Shown piece by piece: positions 1 through 11,123 of a stretch of DNA of 64,000 bases. The stretch is taken from NCBI RefSeq assembly GCF_000407485.1, contig NZ_ASWD01000003.1, forward strand, positions 1 through 64,000, written 5' to 3'. Each line of letters starts with the position of its first letter. Within the stretch, counting starts at the first letter, position 1. Under the pieces are notes generated by a model. It saw only the letters and a program-made list of their open reading frames with translations. It searched no databases and had not been told where the DNA came from. Both the position numbers and the translations under genes were made by a program. Origin of the DNA: Enterococcus pallens ATCC BAA-351 (GTDB lineage: Bacteria; Bacillota; Bacilli; Lactobacillales; Enterococcaceae).

Positions 1-713
1 AGTTCTCCTGTTTCGTAATATTCTTCTATTTCTGCCCATACGTCTGCTAAAAGCCTTTCCCAAGTAGCAGTATAGTCGATCAATTCTGCCGTTGTTACTG
101 TCGGTTCTTTTCCAGCAGCATTAATCATCGTTTGCAGCGTTTCAAAGGGCGTATCCAAATAATTGTGATACGTTACCTCAGGTCCTAGATAAGTTCTAAG
201 ATCGTTTTTCTTTGCCACATTTGCTTTTCTAATCGCATCACTGCGCTCATTTCGCAACCTTGTAACAAATTCATCTAATTCTTTGGCAGCTTCCGCAAAT
301 TCTCCCTTAGCATTAATCAAGTCATTCTTTCTTACTTCTAAAACCCGGTTAATCCCATCCATTACTCCATCTTCATTGCTGACTAACTTAGCCTTTTCAA
401 AAACGGGTAGGGCATATTGGTTATACGCATTTATTTCATTATTCGAGTTAAATTCTGGTCTTGGAATAAATTCATCGGAACCATTTGTCATGGTCACAAT
501 ATTTTCAACGGTTTCAAAAGTAAAATTGGTTTCATTCGTATCCATCATAGGCGATTCATATCCTGTAGCATAAACATTCCCGATGGATAATGAGCTAATA
601 AACAATGCGATAAATGGACTACTGGTAAAGATAAATTTTCTTCCATATTTACGGTAAATGATCTTTTTTTCTTCAGATGGCTGATATTTCTTTTTCATTT
701 CATCAAAATTCAT
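1..713 (-). CDS. Partial secreted protein of unknown function (first 237 residues)
   Basis: The frame is open from an ATG at 713 to the left window edge, so the C-terminus is missing. A basic, Tyr-rich N-terminus (residues 1-27) is followed by a hydrophobic stretch and a probable signal-peptidase site after VYA near residue 48. The mature part is acidic and looks helical, with Glu/Lys/Asn-rich segments and no motif I recognise. A GGAGG-type ribosome site precedes the ATG. It lies 89 bp downstream of the giant Ser-Asp-repeat protein on the same strand, with a hairpin between them, so it probably belongs to the same surface-protein operon. That it is a real secreted product is well supported by the open frame, signal peptide and RBS; its function is not known to me. 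Confidence 0.7.
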   Translation of the reverse strand, partial: MNFDEMKKKYQPSEEKKIIYRKYGRKFIFTSSPFIALFISSLSIGNVYATGYESPMMDTNETNFTFETVENIVTMTNGSDEFIPRPEFNSNNEINAYNQYALPVFEKAKLVSNEDGVMDGINRVLEVRKNDLINAKGEFAEAAKELDEFVTRLRNERSDAIRKANVAKKNDLRTYLGPEVTYHNYLDTPFETLQTMINAAGKEPTVTTAELIDYTATWERLLADVWAEIEEYYETGE

Positions 714-738
714 CAACAAACTCCTCCCTTTTAAGAAA

Positions 739-779
739 TGAGGTCACACAATATATTGGTATCTATTTGTGTGACCTCA
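739..779 (-). terminator. Hairpin between the Ser-Asp-repeat gene and the partial secreted gene
   Basis: A perfect 13-bp stem (TGAGGTCACACAA at 739-751 pairs with 767-779) encloses a 15-nt loop. On the minus strand it follows the stop codon of the surface protein and precedes the RBS of the next gene. Only a weak U-rich tract follows, so it may be an attenuator or RNA-processing/stabilising stem rather than a full terminator. Confidence 0.5.
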
Positions 780-802
780 CTAGTCGGTTTTTATAAGCTT
801 AC

Positions 803-3800
803 TTATTCAGATAGTTCGCTTCCTTTTTTCTTTTTCTTTGAACCACCATAGAAAGTAAGTCCTAAGCCAACCATTCCTAAACCAGCAACTGAGTAGAGAA
901 GTTGATTGTCTTCTGCTCCTGTGCTTGGAAGTGTCTTTTTACCAGCAGAATTCCCGAAACTATTGTTCGTATTTGTAAGTTTCTTTGGACCATCAGAATC
1001 TGAATCACTGTCCGAATCTGAGTCACTATCCGAGTCCGAATCACTGTCTGAATCTGAATCACTATCTGAGTCTGAGTCACTATCTGAGTCTGAGTCACTA
1101 TCGGAATCTGAATCACTATCTGAGTCTGAGTCACTGTCCGAATCTGAGTCACTATCCGAGTCCGAATCACTGTCTGAATCCGAATCACTATCCGAATCTG
1201 AGTCACTATCTGAGTCCGAATCACTGTCTGAATCCGAATCACTATCCGAATCTGAGTCGCTATCCGAGTCCGAATCTGAGTCACTGTCCGAATCTGAATC
1301 GCTGTCCGAATCTGAGTCACTGTCCGAGTCTGAATCGCTGTCCGAATCTGAGTCACTATCGGAATCTGAATCGCTGTCGGAGTCCGAGTCACTGTCCGAA
1401 TCTGAGTCACTGTCCGAGTCCGAATCACTGTCGGAGTCTGATTCAGAATCACCTTGAACTACAATACTTGCACTTTGACTTTCTTTATCTTCTTTGCCTT
1501 CTTGATGTCCTTTAACGATAGCAGTCACAATATCGCCTTCTTCAAGCACTCGTCCAGTCAATCTCGCATATTCATTAGCAATTTCCGCTAAATCATAGTA
1601 GAAGTTTCCACCTGGATCAACAGCTATTCCGCTAACAATCAACTGGTCATTCACATAGATATCCACTGTGTAAGTCCGATCATAATCCATGCTTTGACTC
1701 GGTACGCTTCCAGAAATAACAGTATCTCCAGCTTTATTAGGATTTAATGCTGGTGGATTGACCACCCAATGATCGTAATCAGCATCTGCATCACTATCGG
1801 AATCCGAATCACTGTCGGAATCTGAATCGCTGTCCGAGTCCGAATCACTATCCGAATCTGAGTCACTGTCTGAGTCTGAATCACTGTCTGAATCCGAATC
1901 ACTATCCGAATCTGAGTCGCTGTCTGAGTCTGAATCGCTATCGGAATCTGAATCACTGTCCGAGTCTGAATCACTATCGGAATCTGAGTCGCTGTCTGAA
2001 TCCGAATCACTATCGGAATCTGAGTCGCTGTCTGAATCCGAGTCACTGTCCGAGTCTGAATCGCTGTCGGAATCTGAATCACTGTCCGAATCTGAGTCAC
2101 TATCCGAGTCTGAATCGCTGTCCGAGTCTGAGTCACTGTCGGAGTCCGAATCGCTGTCCGAGTCTGAGTCACTATCCGAATCTGAATCGCTATCTGAGTC
2201 CGAATCACTGTCCGAATCTGAGTCGCTATCCGAATCTGAGTCGCTATCCGAGTCTGAGTCGCTATCCGAGTCTGAATCACTGTCGGAGTCCGAGTCACTA
2301 TCCGAGTCTGAATCGCTGTCCGAGTCCGAATCGCTGTCCGAGTCCGAATCACTGTCCGAATCGGAGTCACTATCCGAGTCTGAATCGCTGTCCGAGTCTG
2401 AGTCACTATCCGAGTCTGAATCGCTGTCCGAGTCCGAATCGCTATCGGAATCTGAATCACTGTCCGAATCTGAGTCGCTATCGGAATCTGAGTCGCTGTC
2501 CGAGTCTGAGTCGCTATCCGAGTCTGAATCACTGTCGGAGTCCGAGTCACTATCCGAGTCCGAATCACTGTCCGAATCGGAATCACTATCCGAGTCCGAG
2601 TCACTATCCGAATCGGAGTCGCTGTCGGAATCTGAATCACTATCGCTGTCTGAATCGGAGTCACTATCGGAATCTGAATCACTGTCCGAATCCGAGTCGC
2701 TATCTGAGTCCGAATCACTATCCGAGTCTGAATCGCTGTCCGAATCTGAGTCGCTATCGGAATCTGAATCACTGTCCGAATCTGAGTCGCTATCGGAATC
2801 GGAATCACTATCCGAGTCTGAGTCACTGTCCGAATCTGAGTCGCTATCGGAATCTGAGTCACTGTCCGAGTCTGAATCACTGTCCGAATCCGAGTCACTG
2901 TCCGAGTCTGAGTCGCTGTCGGAATCTGAATCACTGTCCGAATCTGAGTCACTATCGGAATCACTGTCGCTGTCCGAGTCACTATCCGAGTCTGAGTCAC
3001 TATCGGAATCGGAATCGCTGTCCGAGTCGGAATCTGAGTCGCTGTCTGAGTCCGAATCACTGTCCGAATCGGAATCACTATCGGAATCTGAGTCGCTGTC
3101 TGAGTCTGAATCACTATCGGAATCTGAATCACTGTCCGAATCTGAGTCACTATCCGAATCGGAATCGCTGTCCGAATCGGAATCACTGTCTGAATCTGAG
3201 TCGCTGTCTGAGTCCGAATCACTGTCCGAATCGGAATCACTGTCTGAATCTGAGTCGCTGTCTGAGTCCGAATCACTGTCCGAATCTGAGTCACTATCCG
3301 AATCACTATCGGAATCACTGTCGCTGTCTGAGTCCGAATCACTGTCTGAATCTGAGTCGCTATCGGAATCTGAATCACTGTCTGAATCGGAATCACTATC
3401 GGAATCTGAGTCACTGTCCGAATCGGAATCACTATCGGAATCGGAGTCGCTGTCTGAGTCCGAATCACTGTCCGAATCTGAGTCACTATCCGAATCCGAG
3501 TCACTGTCCGAGTCTGAATCGCTATCGGAATCTGAGTCGCTGTCTGAGTCTGAATCACTGTCCGAATCGGAATCACTATCGGAATCTGAGTCGCTGTCTG
3601 AGTCTGAATCACTGTCCGAGTCTGAGTCGCTGTCCGAATCACTATCCGAGTCCGAATCACTGTCCGAATCACTGTCGCTGTCCGAGTCTGAATCACTGTC
3701 CGAATCTGAGTCACTATCTGAATCGGAATCACTGTCCGAATCGGAATCACTATCTGAATCTGAGTCGCTGTCTGAGTCTGAATCACTGTCCGAGTCTGAG

Positions 3801-6800
3801 TCGCTGTCCGAATCACTGTCCGAATCACTGTCGCTGTCCGAGTCTGAGTCACTGTCTGAATCGGAATCGCTGTCCGAGTCTGAATCACTGTCCGAATCTG
3901 AGTCACTATCTGAATCTGAGTCGCTGTCTGAGTCCGAATCACTGTCTGAATCTGAGTCGCTGTCTGAGTCCGAATCACTGTCCGAATCTGAGTCACTATC
4001 TGAATCGGAATCGCTGTCCGAGTCCGAATCACTGTCTGAGTCCGAATCACTGTCTGAATCGGAATCACTATCTGAATCTGAGTCGCTGTCTGAGTCCGAA
4101 TCACTGTCTGAATCACTGTCCGAGTCTGAGTCGCTGTCTGAGTCCGAATCACTGTCTGAATCGGAATCACTGTCCGAGTCTGAGTCGCTGTCCGAATCCG
4201 AGTCGCTGTCTGAGTCTGAATCACTGTCCGAATCACTGTCTGAGTCCGAATCGCTATCCGAATCTGAATCACTGTCTGAGTCTGAATCACTGTCCGAATC
4301 GGAATCACTGTCTGAATCTGAGTCGCTATCCGAGTCCGAATCGCTGTCTGAATCTGAGTCACTATCCGAGTCTGAATCACTGTCCGAATCTGAGTCACTA
4401 TCCGAATCCGAGTCACTATCCGAGTCTGAATCACTATCTGAATCTGAGTCGCTATCCGAGTCCGAATCGCTGTCTGAATCTGAGTCACTATCCGAGTCTG
4501 AATCACTGTCTGAGTCCGAGTCACTATCCGAATCCGAGTCACTATCCGAGTCTGAATCGCTGTCTGAGTCTGAGTCACTATCCGAATCCGAGTCCGAATC
4601 TGAATCACTGTCGCTGTCTGAATCTGAGTCGCTATCTGAGTCCGAATCACTATCAGAATCGGAGTCCGAATCACTATCTGAATCTGAGTCTGAATCGCTG
4701 TCCGAGTCTGAATCACTGTCCGAATCCGAGTCGCTATCGGAATCTGAGTCACTGTCCGAGTCTGAGTCACTGTCTGAATCTGAATCACTATCGGAATCCG
4801 AATCGCTGTCGGAATCTGAATCACTATCGGAATCTGAATCACTGTCGCTGTCTGAATCGCTATCCGAGTCTGAATCACTGTCCGAATCTGAGTCACTATC
4901 CGAGTCTGAATCGCTGTCTGAATCCGAATCGCTATCCGAATCTGAATCACTGTCTGAGTCTGAATCGCTATCTGAGTCCGAATCACTGTCTGAATCTGAG
5001 TCACTATCCGAGTCTGAATCGCTGTCCGAGTCTGAGTCGCTATCGGAATCTGAATCACTGTCCGAGTCTGAGTCGCTATCGGAATCACTGTCGGAATCCG
5101 AGTCACTATCAGAATCTGAGTCTGAATCACTGTCGGAATCCGAATCACTGTCGGAATCCGAATCGCTATCTGAGTCCGAATCACTGTCTGAATCTGAATC
5201 GCTATCTGAGTCCGAATCACTGTCTGAATCTGAGTCACTATCCGAGTCCGAATCACTATCCGAATCTGAGTCACTATCGGAGTCTGAATCGCTATCCGAA
5301 TCTGAATCACTATCCGAGTCTGAATCGCTGTCGGAATCCGAGTCGCTATCCGAGTCTGAATCACTATCCGAGTCTGAATCGCTGTCGGAATCCGAGTCGC
5401 TATCCGAATCTGAATCACTATCCGAGTCTGAATCGCTGTCGGAATCCGAGTCGCTATCCGAATCTGAATCGCTATCCGAGTCTGAATCGCTGTCGGAATC
5501 TGAATCACTATCTGAATCCGAGTCACTGTCCGAATCCGAGTCGCTATCCGAATCTGAATCGCTATCCGAATCTGAATCACTGTCGGAATCTGAATCACTA
5601 TCCGAGTCCGAGTCGCTATCGGAATCTGAGTCGCTATCCGAGTCTGAGTCACTATCGGAATCTGAATCGCTATCTGAGTCTGAATCACTGTCCGAATCCG
5701 AGTCGCTGTCTGAATCCGAATCACTATCTGAATCTGAGTCGCTATCCGAATCTGAATCGCTATCCGAATCTGAATCACTGTCGCTGTCTGAATCACTATC
5801 CGAATCTGAGTCGCTGTCCGAGTCTGAATCACTATCGGAATCTGAGTCGCTGTCCGAGTCTGAATCGCTATCCGAATCTGAATCACTGTCCGAATCTGAG
5901 TCACTATCCGAGTCTGAGTCACTGTCTGAATCTGAATCGCTGTCCGAGTCCGAATCACTATCTGAATCTGAATCGCTATCGGAATCTGAGTCACTATCTG
6001 AATCTGAATCACTATCGGAATCTGAGTCACTATCCGAATCCGAGTCGCTGTCCGAATCTGAGTCACTGTCCGAGTCTGAGTCACTGTCTGAGTCCGAATC
6101 GCTATCGGAATCTGAATCGCTGTCTGAATCCGAGTCACTATCCGAATCTGAATCACTGTCTGAGTCTGAATCGCTATCCGAATCGCTTTCATCATCATTT
6201 AGTTCTAGTCTTATCTGTGTGTCTTCACTTAAGTCTTCCATTTCTACTATTGGAGCTCTGTATCCTTGTTCTTCATCTGTTGGATCAATCCATAGTAAGG
6301 GTTGTCCATTCTCATCTACTGGTGTATATCCTTCTCTATAAGGAATGATCTGATCTTGATTATTGGTCCTCGGATCCCCATTTGGATTGTTTTCATATTT
6401 AATGGGTTCTCCTATTTGATTCCCATTCTCATCAACAAAAACATAGCTACCCATCTCTTCAAAGGTACAATCAATTATTACTTCTCCGCTAGAATCAACT
6501 CTTCCAAGTGTCAATTCCGGAGCGCTTTCAATGCCTGAGAATTCTATATCAACCATATGATATCCTTGAATCGCGGTTATCATGTCAGGAATATCATCCC
6601 CAACTAATGCATCATCAATAACGATAGGTTCTCGCAGCACTTCACCTTCACTGTCAACAAAATTATAGGTTATCGTTGCACTGTTTGGTGTTAACGTTAG
6701 TACCGTGTCTTCTAAAGGATCAGCAGGAGTTATAGTTGCTCCATTTTCATAAACAGTTCCGTCTGCACCTTCTAAATGATAGCCTGCAGGCACACCACTG

Positions 6801-8899
6801 ACAGTAAGATTTGCGACTGTCGTTAAATTAGCATTCACTGTATAGCGTGCATCTGTTAAACCAGTTAATTCATCTGAACCCCTATAAGCTGTTGTGTCAT
6901 AATCCCACATACCCACTTCTTTGTAGAGATATTCAACCTTTTGTTCTGCGTCAGCAAGCACTGTGTAACGATTCTGTGGAAGTGGATTAGTTAAAAGATA
7001 CCCTTGCGCTCTATAATCGCCTGGTCTAGCATTCAAAATACTACCAGTAGTTCCTGTCAGTTCTCTTGTAGTACCTAGTTGTCGGATTTTTTGATCTTCT
7101 GCGTCAACTAAATAATCTTCAACATATACAGTTCGTTCCAAGGCGCGATAAATGAAAGTTACTTCTTCATTTGTATTCTCTGTGAAAGTGTATTCATAAG
7201 TCCCATCTTCTTTAGTGATAAAATTATCTGGCGCACTTTGTACTTCTACAAATTCATAGCCGGCAATTTCTTTTGGCGTAATTCCCTTAGCTTCATCTGG
7301 GAAACCATAGGAAATTGCTTCAGATACATCAACTGTATCGCCATCCGCTGTTTCGTAGTTTGCTGTTAGTGAACTTTGGCTTACAACAGCTACAACGTTA
7401 GGAACTGTACTTACACTTCCTGATGTTTCACTGCCAATGCTATCCGTATAACTATAGTTTGCAGTATGAATTGCTGAGTCATCCTCGAAATCTATACGTG
7501 CATTTAGCCCAAGGGATATTACATCCCGCGAATAAATTGTGTTAATCGCATTTATCATATTTGGATCTGTATATGTTATTCCCAAATGCTTTTCAAAGAA
7601 ATCGACTGGTGACTCAGGTTGCAAAGCTTGATATTGATAAGTATCCCGAATGTTGTAACCGTTTCGTTCGTTTCCAATATTTGTTGCAAATGTATACTCT
7701 CCAGACCCTTTATCAATAAAAGCATATGAGTTTGGCCCAGACTCACGTAAAGCAGCTTCAATTGCATCATCTGATGAATCTGATGGTAGTTCAAGTTGTG
7801 TATAGCTAGTCCTCATACTCAAACTAACAACAGTATCAATCATACTGCCATCACCCGATGGATTTGGAACGTATAGCCTGCTCCAAGTAGCGTAAATAGG
7901 ATATATTTCTTGTACTTCGGAATCAGTTGAAAAATGAGTCATTTGAATTATATCTTCATCATTGACACTGTATAGATTTTCAGTAACCCCTCCAGGAAGA
8001 GCGCCAGAAACTAATGTTGTATTAGTGTATGTGTGCGAAAAAGCCATTACAGTTGGACCAACTGCTTGGCCTCCTCCACCGATACCTCGAACAACTCTTG
8101 TACCTGCTAGAGTCCTTGATGTATTGAGTGTTCGAACCCGCACTCCAGAAACATAAATGTTAATTGGTTCAGCAACCATACAATTTCTTCCTGCATCATA
8201 ACTATAAACAAATGCTACTGGACTACCTGGTAACGTTACGTTTATCTCCTTCTTGTTCTCTATTCGTTGGTTAACAGTCAACTGAAAACCAACATTATCC
8301 GAAACAAATGAGATTCTTCCAACTCCAGAAATATTAGCTCCCAATCCGGAAAAGAGACTTATTCCACGCCTATCTGAAACTATGGGAATCGTAATTTTAT
8401 CCCCAACTTCAATCGTATTATTTGAATTATCAATCACTAGAGAGAATTGGACTCCGCTATTTACTCCCGTACTATCAGTTGAATCAGAAGTTACAGGTAT
8501 AGGAGTTCCACTTGCATTTACTCGTGTAAAACCACTAATGGAAGCTTCAGAGTCCTCCCCCGCAACCCAAGTAGTCGACCCATCAGGATTCTCAGTAGCT
8601 AAGGGCTGAATCTGCTGTGTGGTCGTGTCAACCTCAGTATTCGCCACTTCATTTCCTGCTTGTGCCACTTCCTCCACTGGATCACTACTAGCAACAGTGC
8701 CTATCTCTTCACCAGTTGTGACATCCGCAACCTCATTCTCTGTCGCATGTGCAACCATATTACTTGCTGGAACTGCAACCGTACTGACCAACATTGCCCC
8801 AGCAACGCCGCCTTTAACTACCCAATTCTTTTTCACCTTGTGCATCCGGTATTTCTTGATCGGTTCATGCCGATAAACCATTTTCCTTCTCTTACTCAT
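803..8899 (-). CDS. Giant Ser-Asp-repeat LPxTG cell-wall-anchored surface protein (2,698 aa)
   Basis: A cell-wall-anchored adhesin-type protein. It has a long basic N-terminal signal region (residues 1 to about 52, ending near VAHA), a non-repeat region to about residue 900, a Ser-Asp dipeptide stretch at about 903-2370, a roughly 110-residue beta-sandwich-like domain at about 2370-2483, a second Ser-Asp stretch at about 2485-2634, and a C-terminal sorting signal: LPSTG near 2655, a hydrophobic segment and a KKKKK tail. Segments before the repeats (around 610-690, 770-820 and 850-900) look like MucBP/Ig-type modules. The architecture matches Sdr/Clf-type MSCRAMMs, where the Ser-Asp stalk projects the ligand-binding region. 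Sortase anchoring is expected; ligand binding is inference. The Ser-Asp DNA is built of 18-bp units. The start ATG has GGGGAG about 11 nt upstream. Ser-Asp repeats are prone to length change and assembly error. Confidence 0.92.
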   Translation of the reverse strand: MSKRRKMVYRHEPIKKYRMHKVKKNWVVKGGVAGAMLVSTVAVPASNMVAHATENEVADVTTGEEIGTVASSDPVEEVAQAGNEVANTEVDTTTQQIQPLATENPDGSTTWVAGEDSEASISGFTRVNASGTPIPVTSDSTDSTGVNSGVQFSLVIDNSNNTIEVGDKITIPIVSDRRGISLFSGLGANISGVGRISFVSDNVGFQLTVNQRIENKKEINVTLPGSPVAFVYSYDAGRNCMVAEPINIYVSGVRVRTLNTSRTLAGTRVVRGIGGGGQAVGPTVMAFSHTYTNTTLVSGALPGGVTENLYSVNDEDIIQMTHFSTDSEVQEIYPIYATWSRLYVPNPSGDGSMIDTVVSLSMRTSYTQLELPSDSSDDAIEAALRESGPNSYAFIDKGSGEYTFATNIGNERNGYNIRDTYQYQALQPESPVDFFEKHLGITYTDPNMINAINTIYSRDVISLGLNARIDFEDDSAIHTANYSYTDSIGSETSGSVSTVPNVVAVVSQSSLTANYETADGDTVDVSEAISYGFPDEAKGITPKEIAGYEFVEVQSAPDNFITKEDGTYEYTFTENTNEEVTFIYRALERTVYVEDYLVDAEDQKIRQLGTTRELTGTTGSILNARPGDYRAQGYLLTNPLPQNRYTVLADAEQKVEYLYKEVGMWDYDTTAYRGSDELTGLTDARYTVNANLTTVANLTVSGVPAGYHLEGADGTVYENGATITPADPLEDTVLTLTPNSATITYNFVDSEGEVLREPIVIDDALVGDDIPDMITAIQGYHMVDIEFSGIESAPELTLGRVDSSGEVIIDCTFEEMGSYVFVDENGNQIGEPIKYENNPNGDPRTNNQDQIIPYREGYTPVDENGQPLLWIDPTDEEQGYRAPIVEMEDLSEDTQIRLELNDDESDSDSDSDSDSDSDSDSDSDSDSDSDSDSDSDSDSDSDSDSDSDSDSDSDSDSDSDSDSDSDSDSDSDSDSDSDSDSDSDSDSDSDSDSDSDSDSDSDSDSDSDSDSDSDSDSDSDSDSDSDSDSDSDSDSDSDSDSDSDSDSDSDSDSDSDSDSDSDSDSDSDSDSDSDSDSDSDSDSDSDSDSDSDSDSDSDSDSDSDSDSDSDSDSDSDSDSDSDSDSDSDSDSDSDSDSDSDSDSDSDSDSDSDSDSDSDSDSDSDSDSDSDSDSDSDSDSDSDSDSDSDSDSDSDSDSDSDSDSDSDSDSDSDSDSDSDSDSDSDSDSDSDSDSDSDSDSDSDSDSDSDSDSDSDSDSDSDSDSDSDSDSDSDSDSDSDSDSDSDSDSDSDSDSDSDSDSDSDSDSDSDSDSDSDSDSDSDSDSDSDSDSDSDSDSDSDSDSDSDSDSDSDSDSDSDSDSDSDSDSDSDSDSDSDSDSDSDSDSDSDSDSDSDSDSDSDSDSDSDSDSDSDSDSDSDSDSDSDSDSDSDSDSDSDSDSDSDSDSDSDSDSDSDSDSDSDSDSDSDSDSDSDSDSDSDSDSDSDSDSDSDSDSDSDSDSDSDSDSDSDSDSDSDSDSDSDSDSDSDSDSDSDSDSDSDSDSDSDSDSDSDSDSDSDSDSDSDSDSDSDSDSDSDSDSDSDSDSDSDSDSDSDSDSDSDSDSDSDSDSDSDSDSDSDSDSDSDSDSDSDSDSDSDSDSDSDSDSDSDSDSDSDSDSDSDSDSDSDSDSDSDSDSDSDSDSDSDSDSDSDSDSDSDSDSDSDSDSDSDSDSDSDSDSDSDSDSDSDSDSDSDSDSDSDSDSDSDSDSDSDSDSDSDSDSDSDSDSDSDSDSDSDSDSDSDSDSDSDSDSDSDSDSDSDSDSDSDSDSDSDSDSDSDSDSDSDSDSDSDSDSDSDSDSDSDSDSDSDSDSDSDSDSDSDSDSDSDSDSDSDSDSDSDSDSDSDSDSDSDSDSDSDSDSDSDSDSDSDSDSDSDSDSDSDSDSDSDSDSDSDSDSDSDSDSDSDSDSDSDSDSDSDSDSDSDSDSDSDSDSDSDSDSDSDSDSDSDSDSDSDSDSDSDSDSDSDSDSDSDSDSDSDSDSDSDSDSDSDSDSDSDSDSDSDSDSDSDSDSDSDSDSDSDSDSDSDSDSDSDSDSDSDSDSDSDSDSDSDSDSDSDSDSDSDSDSDSDSDSDSDSDSDSDSDSDSDSDSDSDSDSDSDSDSDSDSDSDSDSDSDSDSDSDSDSDSDSDSDSDSDSDSDSDSDSDSDSDSDSDSDSDSDSDSDSDSDSDSDSDSDSDSDSDSDSDSDSDSDSDSDSDSDSDSDSDSDSDSDSDSDSDSDSDSDSDSDSDSDSDSDSDSDSDSDSDSDSDSDSDSDSDSDSDSDSDSDSDSDSDSDSDSDSDSDSDSDSDSDSDSDSDSDSDSDSDSDSDSDSDSDSDSDSDSDSDSDSDSDSDSDSDSDADADYDHWVVNPPALNPNKAGDTVISGSVPSQSMDYDRTYTVDIYVNDQLIVSGIAVDPGGNFYYDLAEIANEYARLTGRVLEEGDIVTAIVKGHQEGKEDKESQSASIVVQGDSESDSDSDSDSDSDSDSDSDSDSDSDSDSDSDSDSDSDSDSDSDSDSDSDSDSDSDSDSDSDSDSDSDSDSDSDSDSDSDSDSDSDSDSDSDSDSDSDSDSDSDSDSDSDSDSDSDSDSDSDSDSDSDSDSDSDSDSDSDSDSDSDSDSDSDGPKKLTNTNNSFGNSAGKKTLPSTGAEDNQLLYSVAGLGMVGLGLTFYGGSKKKKKGSELSE
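998..1447 (-). repeat. Second Ser-Asp repeat tract (short, wall-proximal)
   Basis: About 450 bp of tandem 18-bp units of the form GAYTCNGAYTCNGAYAGY read on the minus strand, encoding the wall-proximal stalk next to the LPSTG signal. Synonymous third positions vary between units, but the serine codon order TCN, TCN, AGY is kept. Confidence 0.9.
1786..6190 (-). repeat. Main Ser-Asp repeat tract (about 4.4 kb)
   Basis: About 4.4 kb of imperfect tandem 18-bp units (GAYTCNGAYTCNGAYAGY on the minus strand). A few units are shortened to 12 bp (for example around 2641, 3313 and 3667), giving local register shifts that stay in frame. The tract encodes a low-complexity acidic stalk. The other reading frames also stay open because of the codon pattern; they are not genes. 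Confidence 0.93.
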
Positions 8900-8948
8900 A
8901 CGTTTTGCAACTCCCCTTTTTGCTATTTTCTCCCTTTATATCTAGTTA

Positions 8949-10598
8949 CTAGTTGTAGAAATAGGTATAGAAATTGATCAGTCCGCTTAGGAAATGCTCC
9001 TGATCATCAATCCGCATCCGGAATTTATCGTGTCTGGTGTAGAAGCCATTGACAATCTTATCTGGTCGTTTCATAAACATTGCCATTTCAGGATGCATTA
9101 CTCCTTTTTCGATTTCGATTACGGCTCGTTTAATGGCGACTTGCTGCAAGCGCCAGAAATCAGTTTTTGAGACAAATTGAGTAAACTTTCCCTTTTTATA
9201 ATCATCGGACGCTTTCAACTGATCCGTCATTTTGATGGCTGCCATTAGTAATTCCAACAGCGTTGGATAGGCGGTATCGCGATGCTCGATAAAGTTTAAA
9301 TTCTCAAAGGCATTCTTTAAACCAAATTCATAGTATTTTTGTTCTTTTAGGTACAACAAAATCTCATTGGTGGCGTAGCTCAACCAGTGATCGTGGTATC
9401 GTTCATAGTTTTTGGCTACAAAACGATCAAATAATTTTTTTGCTAGTGCCAGATGTTGCGGATTTTTCGTGATGGCATAGCCTCGCAAAATACTAAAAAC
9501 AGCTTCTCCATCGTAGTAAATGATATTGAACTTTTTCTTGGTCTCGAGATTCTCATCTAAGATATGTGTCGTTTCGCCTTTTTCATCGACAAAGTGGCGT
9601 TCCATCCCTAGAATTAACTGATTAATCGCTGTTTCGTATTTGGTGTTCCCAGTAATCAGTTGGAACTTCGCTAACGCTAAAACAGCTAACGCTTGTGCCC
9701 CCAGTTTGACCGAAATACCCGATGCCGCTTTTTCTTTGATATACAACGCATCTTCTCTTTGAATCGTTAGATTGGATAGTCCCCAATCCAAGCCTTGTTC
9801 TGAAGCCTTCAATTCTTCGGTTTGCTTTAGATACTCTTGGGCTTCTAACAAAGCATACAAACTGGAGAAATGTCGAACAGAATTGTAGCCAGTTAACTGG
9901 TAATCATAAGTTGGATAGTAGCCGTAAACGAACTGACCAGAATCCTGTATTTGCCGTTGCAAAAAAGCAGCACCCTGTTCGATTGCGCAATCAATAGATG
10001 GTGGTAATGTTTTGTAATCTACCGTACGCATCCCTGCTTGATCAGGTTGAGTAGACAAAGGTAACCAATTGCCTGCTTCCAGGTAATACCCCTGGGTTTC
10101 AAACACGTAGAATTTACGTTGGGGAATTTTGTTCTTTAGTGTTTGTCCATATTTTTTCTTCATGTAACTGTCGATATTCTTCTGATCAAAAGACAATTCA
10201 GGTGAATTGAACCCTACCTTGTGATTGGCTGATGGCTTGATCAGGGCATTGCCCATCAGTTCTTCTGCTAGAAAAGCGGTATTGAATTTCTTATCAAAAG
10301 CAATCCCTCTGCGAAAATAATTATTCCGCGTAACAACGGAAAACTTTCGCATTAATTCTAGATAGCTACATTCTTCAATGGTTTTGACTACGTCTACTCG
10401 AATGTATTGCTTCTTACTATCGGCTTTTGCTAGTTCTTTTTTTAACCAATCGATGCAGCCTTCTAAGTTTGCTGCTCGGATATTTTTTACCTTGGCTCGC
10501 TCGTTGCCTTTGGAAACAGATAAGAATAGGTGTCGTTCATTTGTCTCAATCGGCACTTGTTTTAGTAATCGTTCCAGCTTTGTTACTTGTTGCTCCAC
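8949..10598 (-). CDS. Cytoplasmic alpha/alpha-barrel (six-hairpin-like) protein, 549 aa
   Basis: No signal peptide or membrane segment is visible. Residues about 190-480 contain repeated helical hairpins with Tyr/Trp/His-rich loops (GQFVYGYYP, YYDGEAVF, HDHWLSY, HRDTAYPT), a pattern typical of alpha/alpha six-hairpin glycosidase or lyase folds. The N-terminal 180 residues are a separate domain. The start is a GTG with GGAGAAGGG upstream; the gene begins 40 bp after the small membrane protein and ends 49 bp before the Ser-Asp surface gene, so it is in the same operon. A role in making or trimming a sugar on the surface protein or envelope is possible from context, but I cannot name a substrate. 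Membership of the fold class is inference from pattern, not from a database match. Confidence 0.7.
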   Translation of the reverse strand: MEQQVTKLERLLKQVPIETNERHLFLSVSKGNERAKVKNIRAANLEGCIDWLKKELAKADSKKQYIRVDVVKTIEECSYLELMRKFSVVTRNNYFRRGIAFDKKFNTAFLAEELMGNALIKPSANHKVGFNSPELSFDQKNIDSYMKKKYGQTLKNKIPQRKFYVFETQGYYLEAGNWLPLSTQPDQAGMRTVDYKTLPPSIDCAIEQGAAFLQRQIQDSGQFVYGYYPTYDYQLTGYNSVRHFSSLYALLEAQEYLKQTEELKASEQGLDWGLSNLTIQREDALYIKEKAASGISVKLGAQALAVLALAKFQLITGNTKYETAINQLILGMERHFVDEKGETTHILDENLETKKKFNIIYYDGEAVFSILRGYAITKNPQHLALAKKLFDRFVAKNYERYHDHWLSYATNEILLYLKEQKYYEFGLKNAFENLNFIEHRDTAYPTLLELLMAAIKMTDQLKASDDYKKGKFTQFVSKTDFWRLQQVAIKRAVIEIEKGVMHPEMAMFMKRPDKIVNGFYTRHDKFRMRIDDQEHFLSGLINFYTYFYN

Positions 10599-10638
10599 TC
10601 AAAAACGTTCCCTTCTCCAACAATCTTCTTGCCGTTGT

Positions 10639-10950
10639 TTATCGCCAACGGCCGCGCTTCGGTCCCCAGCTGTTCACCATCGGTTTACTGTCTGGTGAGA
10701 CACGCTCGGGGCTGTCATCTGTATCAGCTTCCCAAGGATACAGACCGTTCTCATCTTTTTCATAGGTAGCTTCAATCCGCTGATTCTCTTCTTCTGCTGT
10801 AATCTGGCGATGCTTCCACCGATTTTGTAAATAGCGTACCGCCATCATGGTAAAGGTGAGGGAGATAAGGATTCGTCTAAAGTTGAATCCACTCGCCCCA
10901 GCAGCGAGTTCCAACGAAGAAAGTCCTACCGTTTGAAGGATTTGCATCAT
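10639..10950 (-). CDS. Small single-span membrane protein (103 aa)
   Basis: A short protein with one hydrophobic segment (about residues 25-43), followed by a basic stretch (residues 44-52) and an acidic, Pro/Gly-containing tail ending in basic residues. The likely topology is N-out/C-in with a cytoplasmic tail. Its ATG overlaps the TGA of the upstream 58-aa gene (ATGA), which indicates translational coupling. I do not recognise the family. In context it could anchor the neighbouring coiled-coil proteins or the alpha/alpha-barrel protein to the membrane; this is inference. Confidence 0.65.
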   Translation of the reverse strand: MMQILQTVGLSSLELAAGASGFNFRRILISLTFTMMAVRYLQNRWKHRQITAEEENQRIEATYEKDENGLYPWEADTDDSPERVSPDSKPMVNSWGPKRGRWR

Positions 10951-11123
10951 GATCGCCTCAGCTCCTTTACTCGATCCGCCAACAATAAAATCTCTTTCAG
11001 GGTTTTGTACTCCTTGAATTCATAGAGAAACACGACCTTGTGATTGAATTTTTTCGCCAAGGTGAGATAGCGCAGCACAAAAGGATCATAGATGGAAGTT
11101 AGCCGCGGCTCTTCATTCTTCAC
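10947..11123 (-). CDS. Very small hypothetical protein (58 aa, GTG start)
   Basis: A 58-residue frame that starts with GTG immediately after the TAA of the DivIVA-like gene (no gap) and ends in an ATGA overlap with the next membrane protein. An AGAGG site lies about 10 nt upstream of the GTG, inside the end of the previous gene. The product is mixed basic and hydrophobic and has no clear membrane span. The tight coupling on both sides is the main evidence that it is real. Function unknown. Confidence 0.6.
   Translation of the reverse strand: MKNEEPRLTSIYDPFVLRYLTLAKKFNHKVVFLYEFKEYKTLKEILLLADRVKELRRS

Noticed and set aside
998-6190. Possible CRISPR or satellite repeat array
   Set aside because: The units are 18 bp, contiguous without spacers, and encode the Ser-Asp stalk in frame.
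877-6198. Long open frames on both strands through the Ser-Asp tracts (for example 906-1457 plus, 985-1515 plus and 1744-6198 minus, with 191-1,484 codons)
   Set aside because: They are produced by the 18-bp codon pattern, which is free of stops in several frames. Their translations are pure low-complexity Ile/Gln/Arg/Thr or Ser/Glu repeats with no RBS.
803-8899. Serine-rich-repeat glycoprotein exported by an accessory SecA2/SecY2 system
   Set aside because: The N-terminus has only a loose likeness to the KxYKxGKxW signal, the repeat is Ser-Asp rather than serine-rich glycoprotein type, and no secA2, secY2, asp or gtf gene is in the window.
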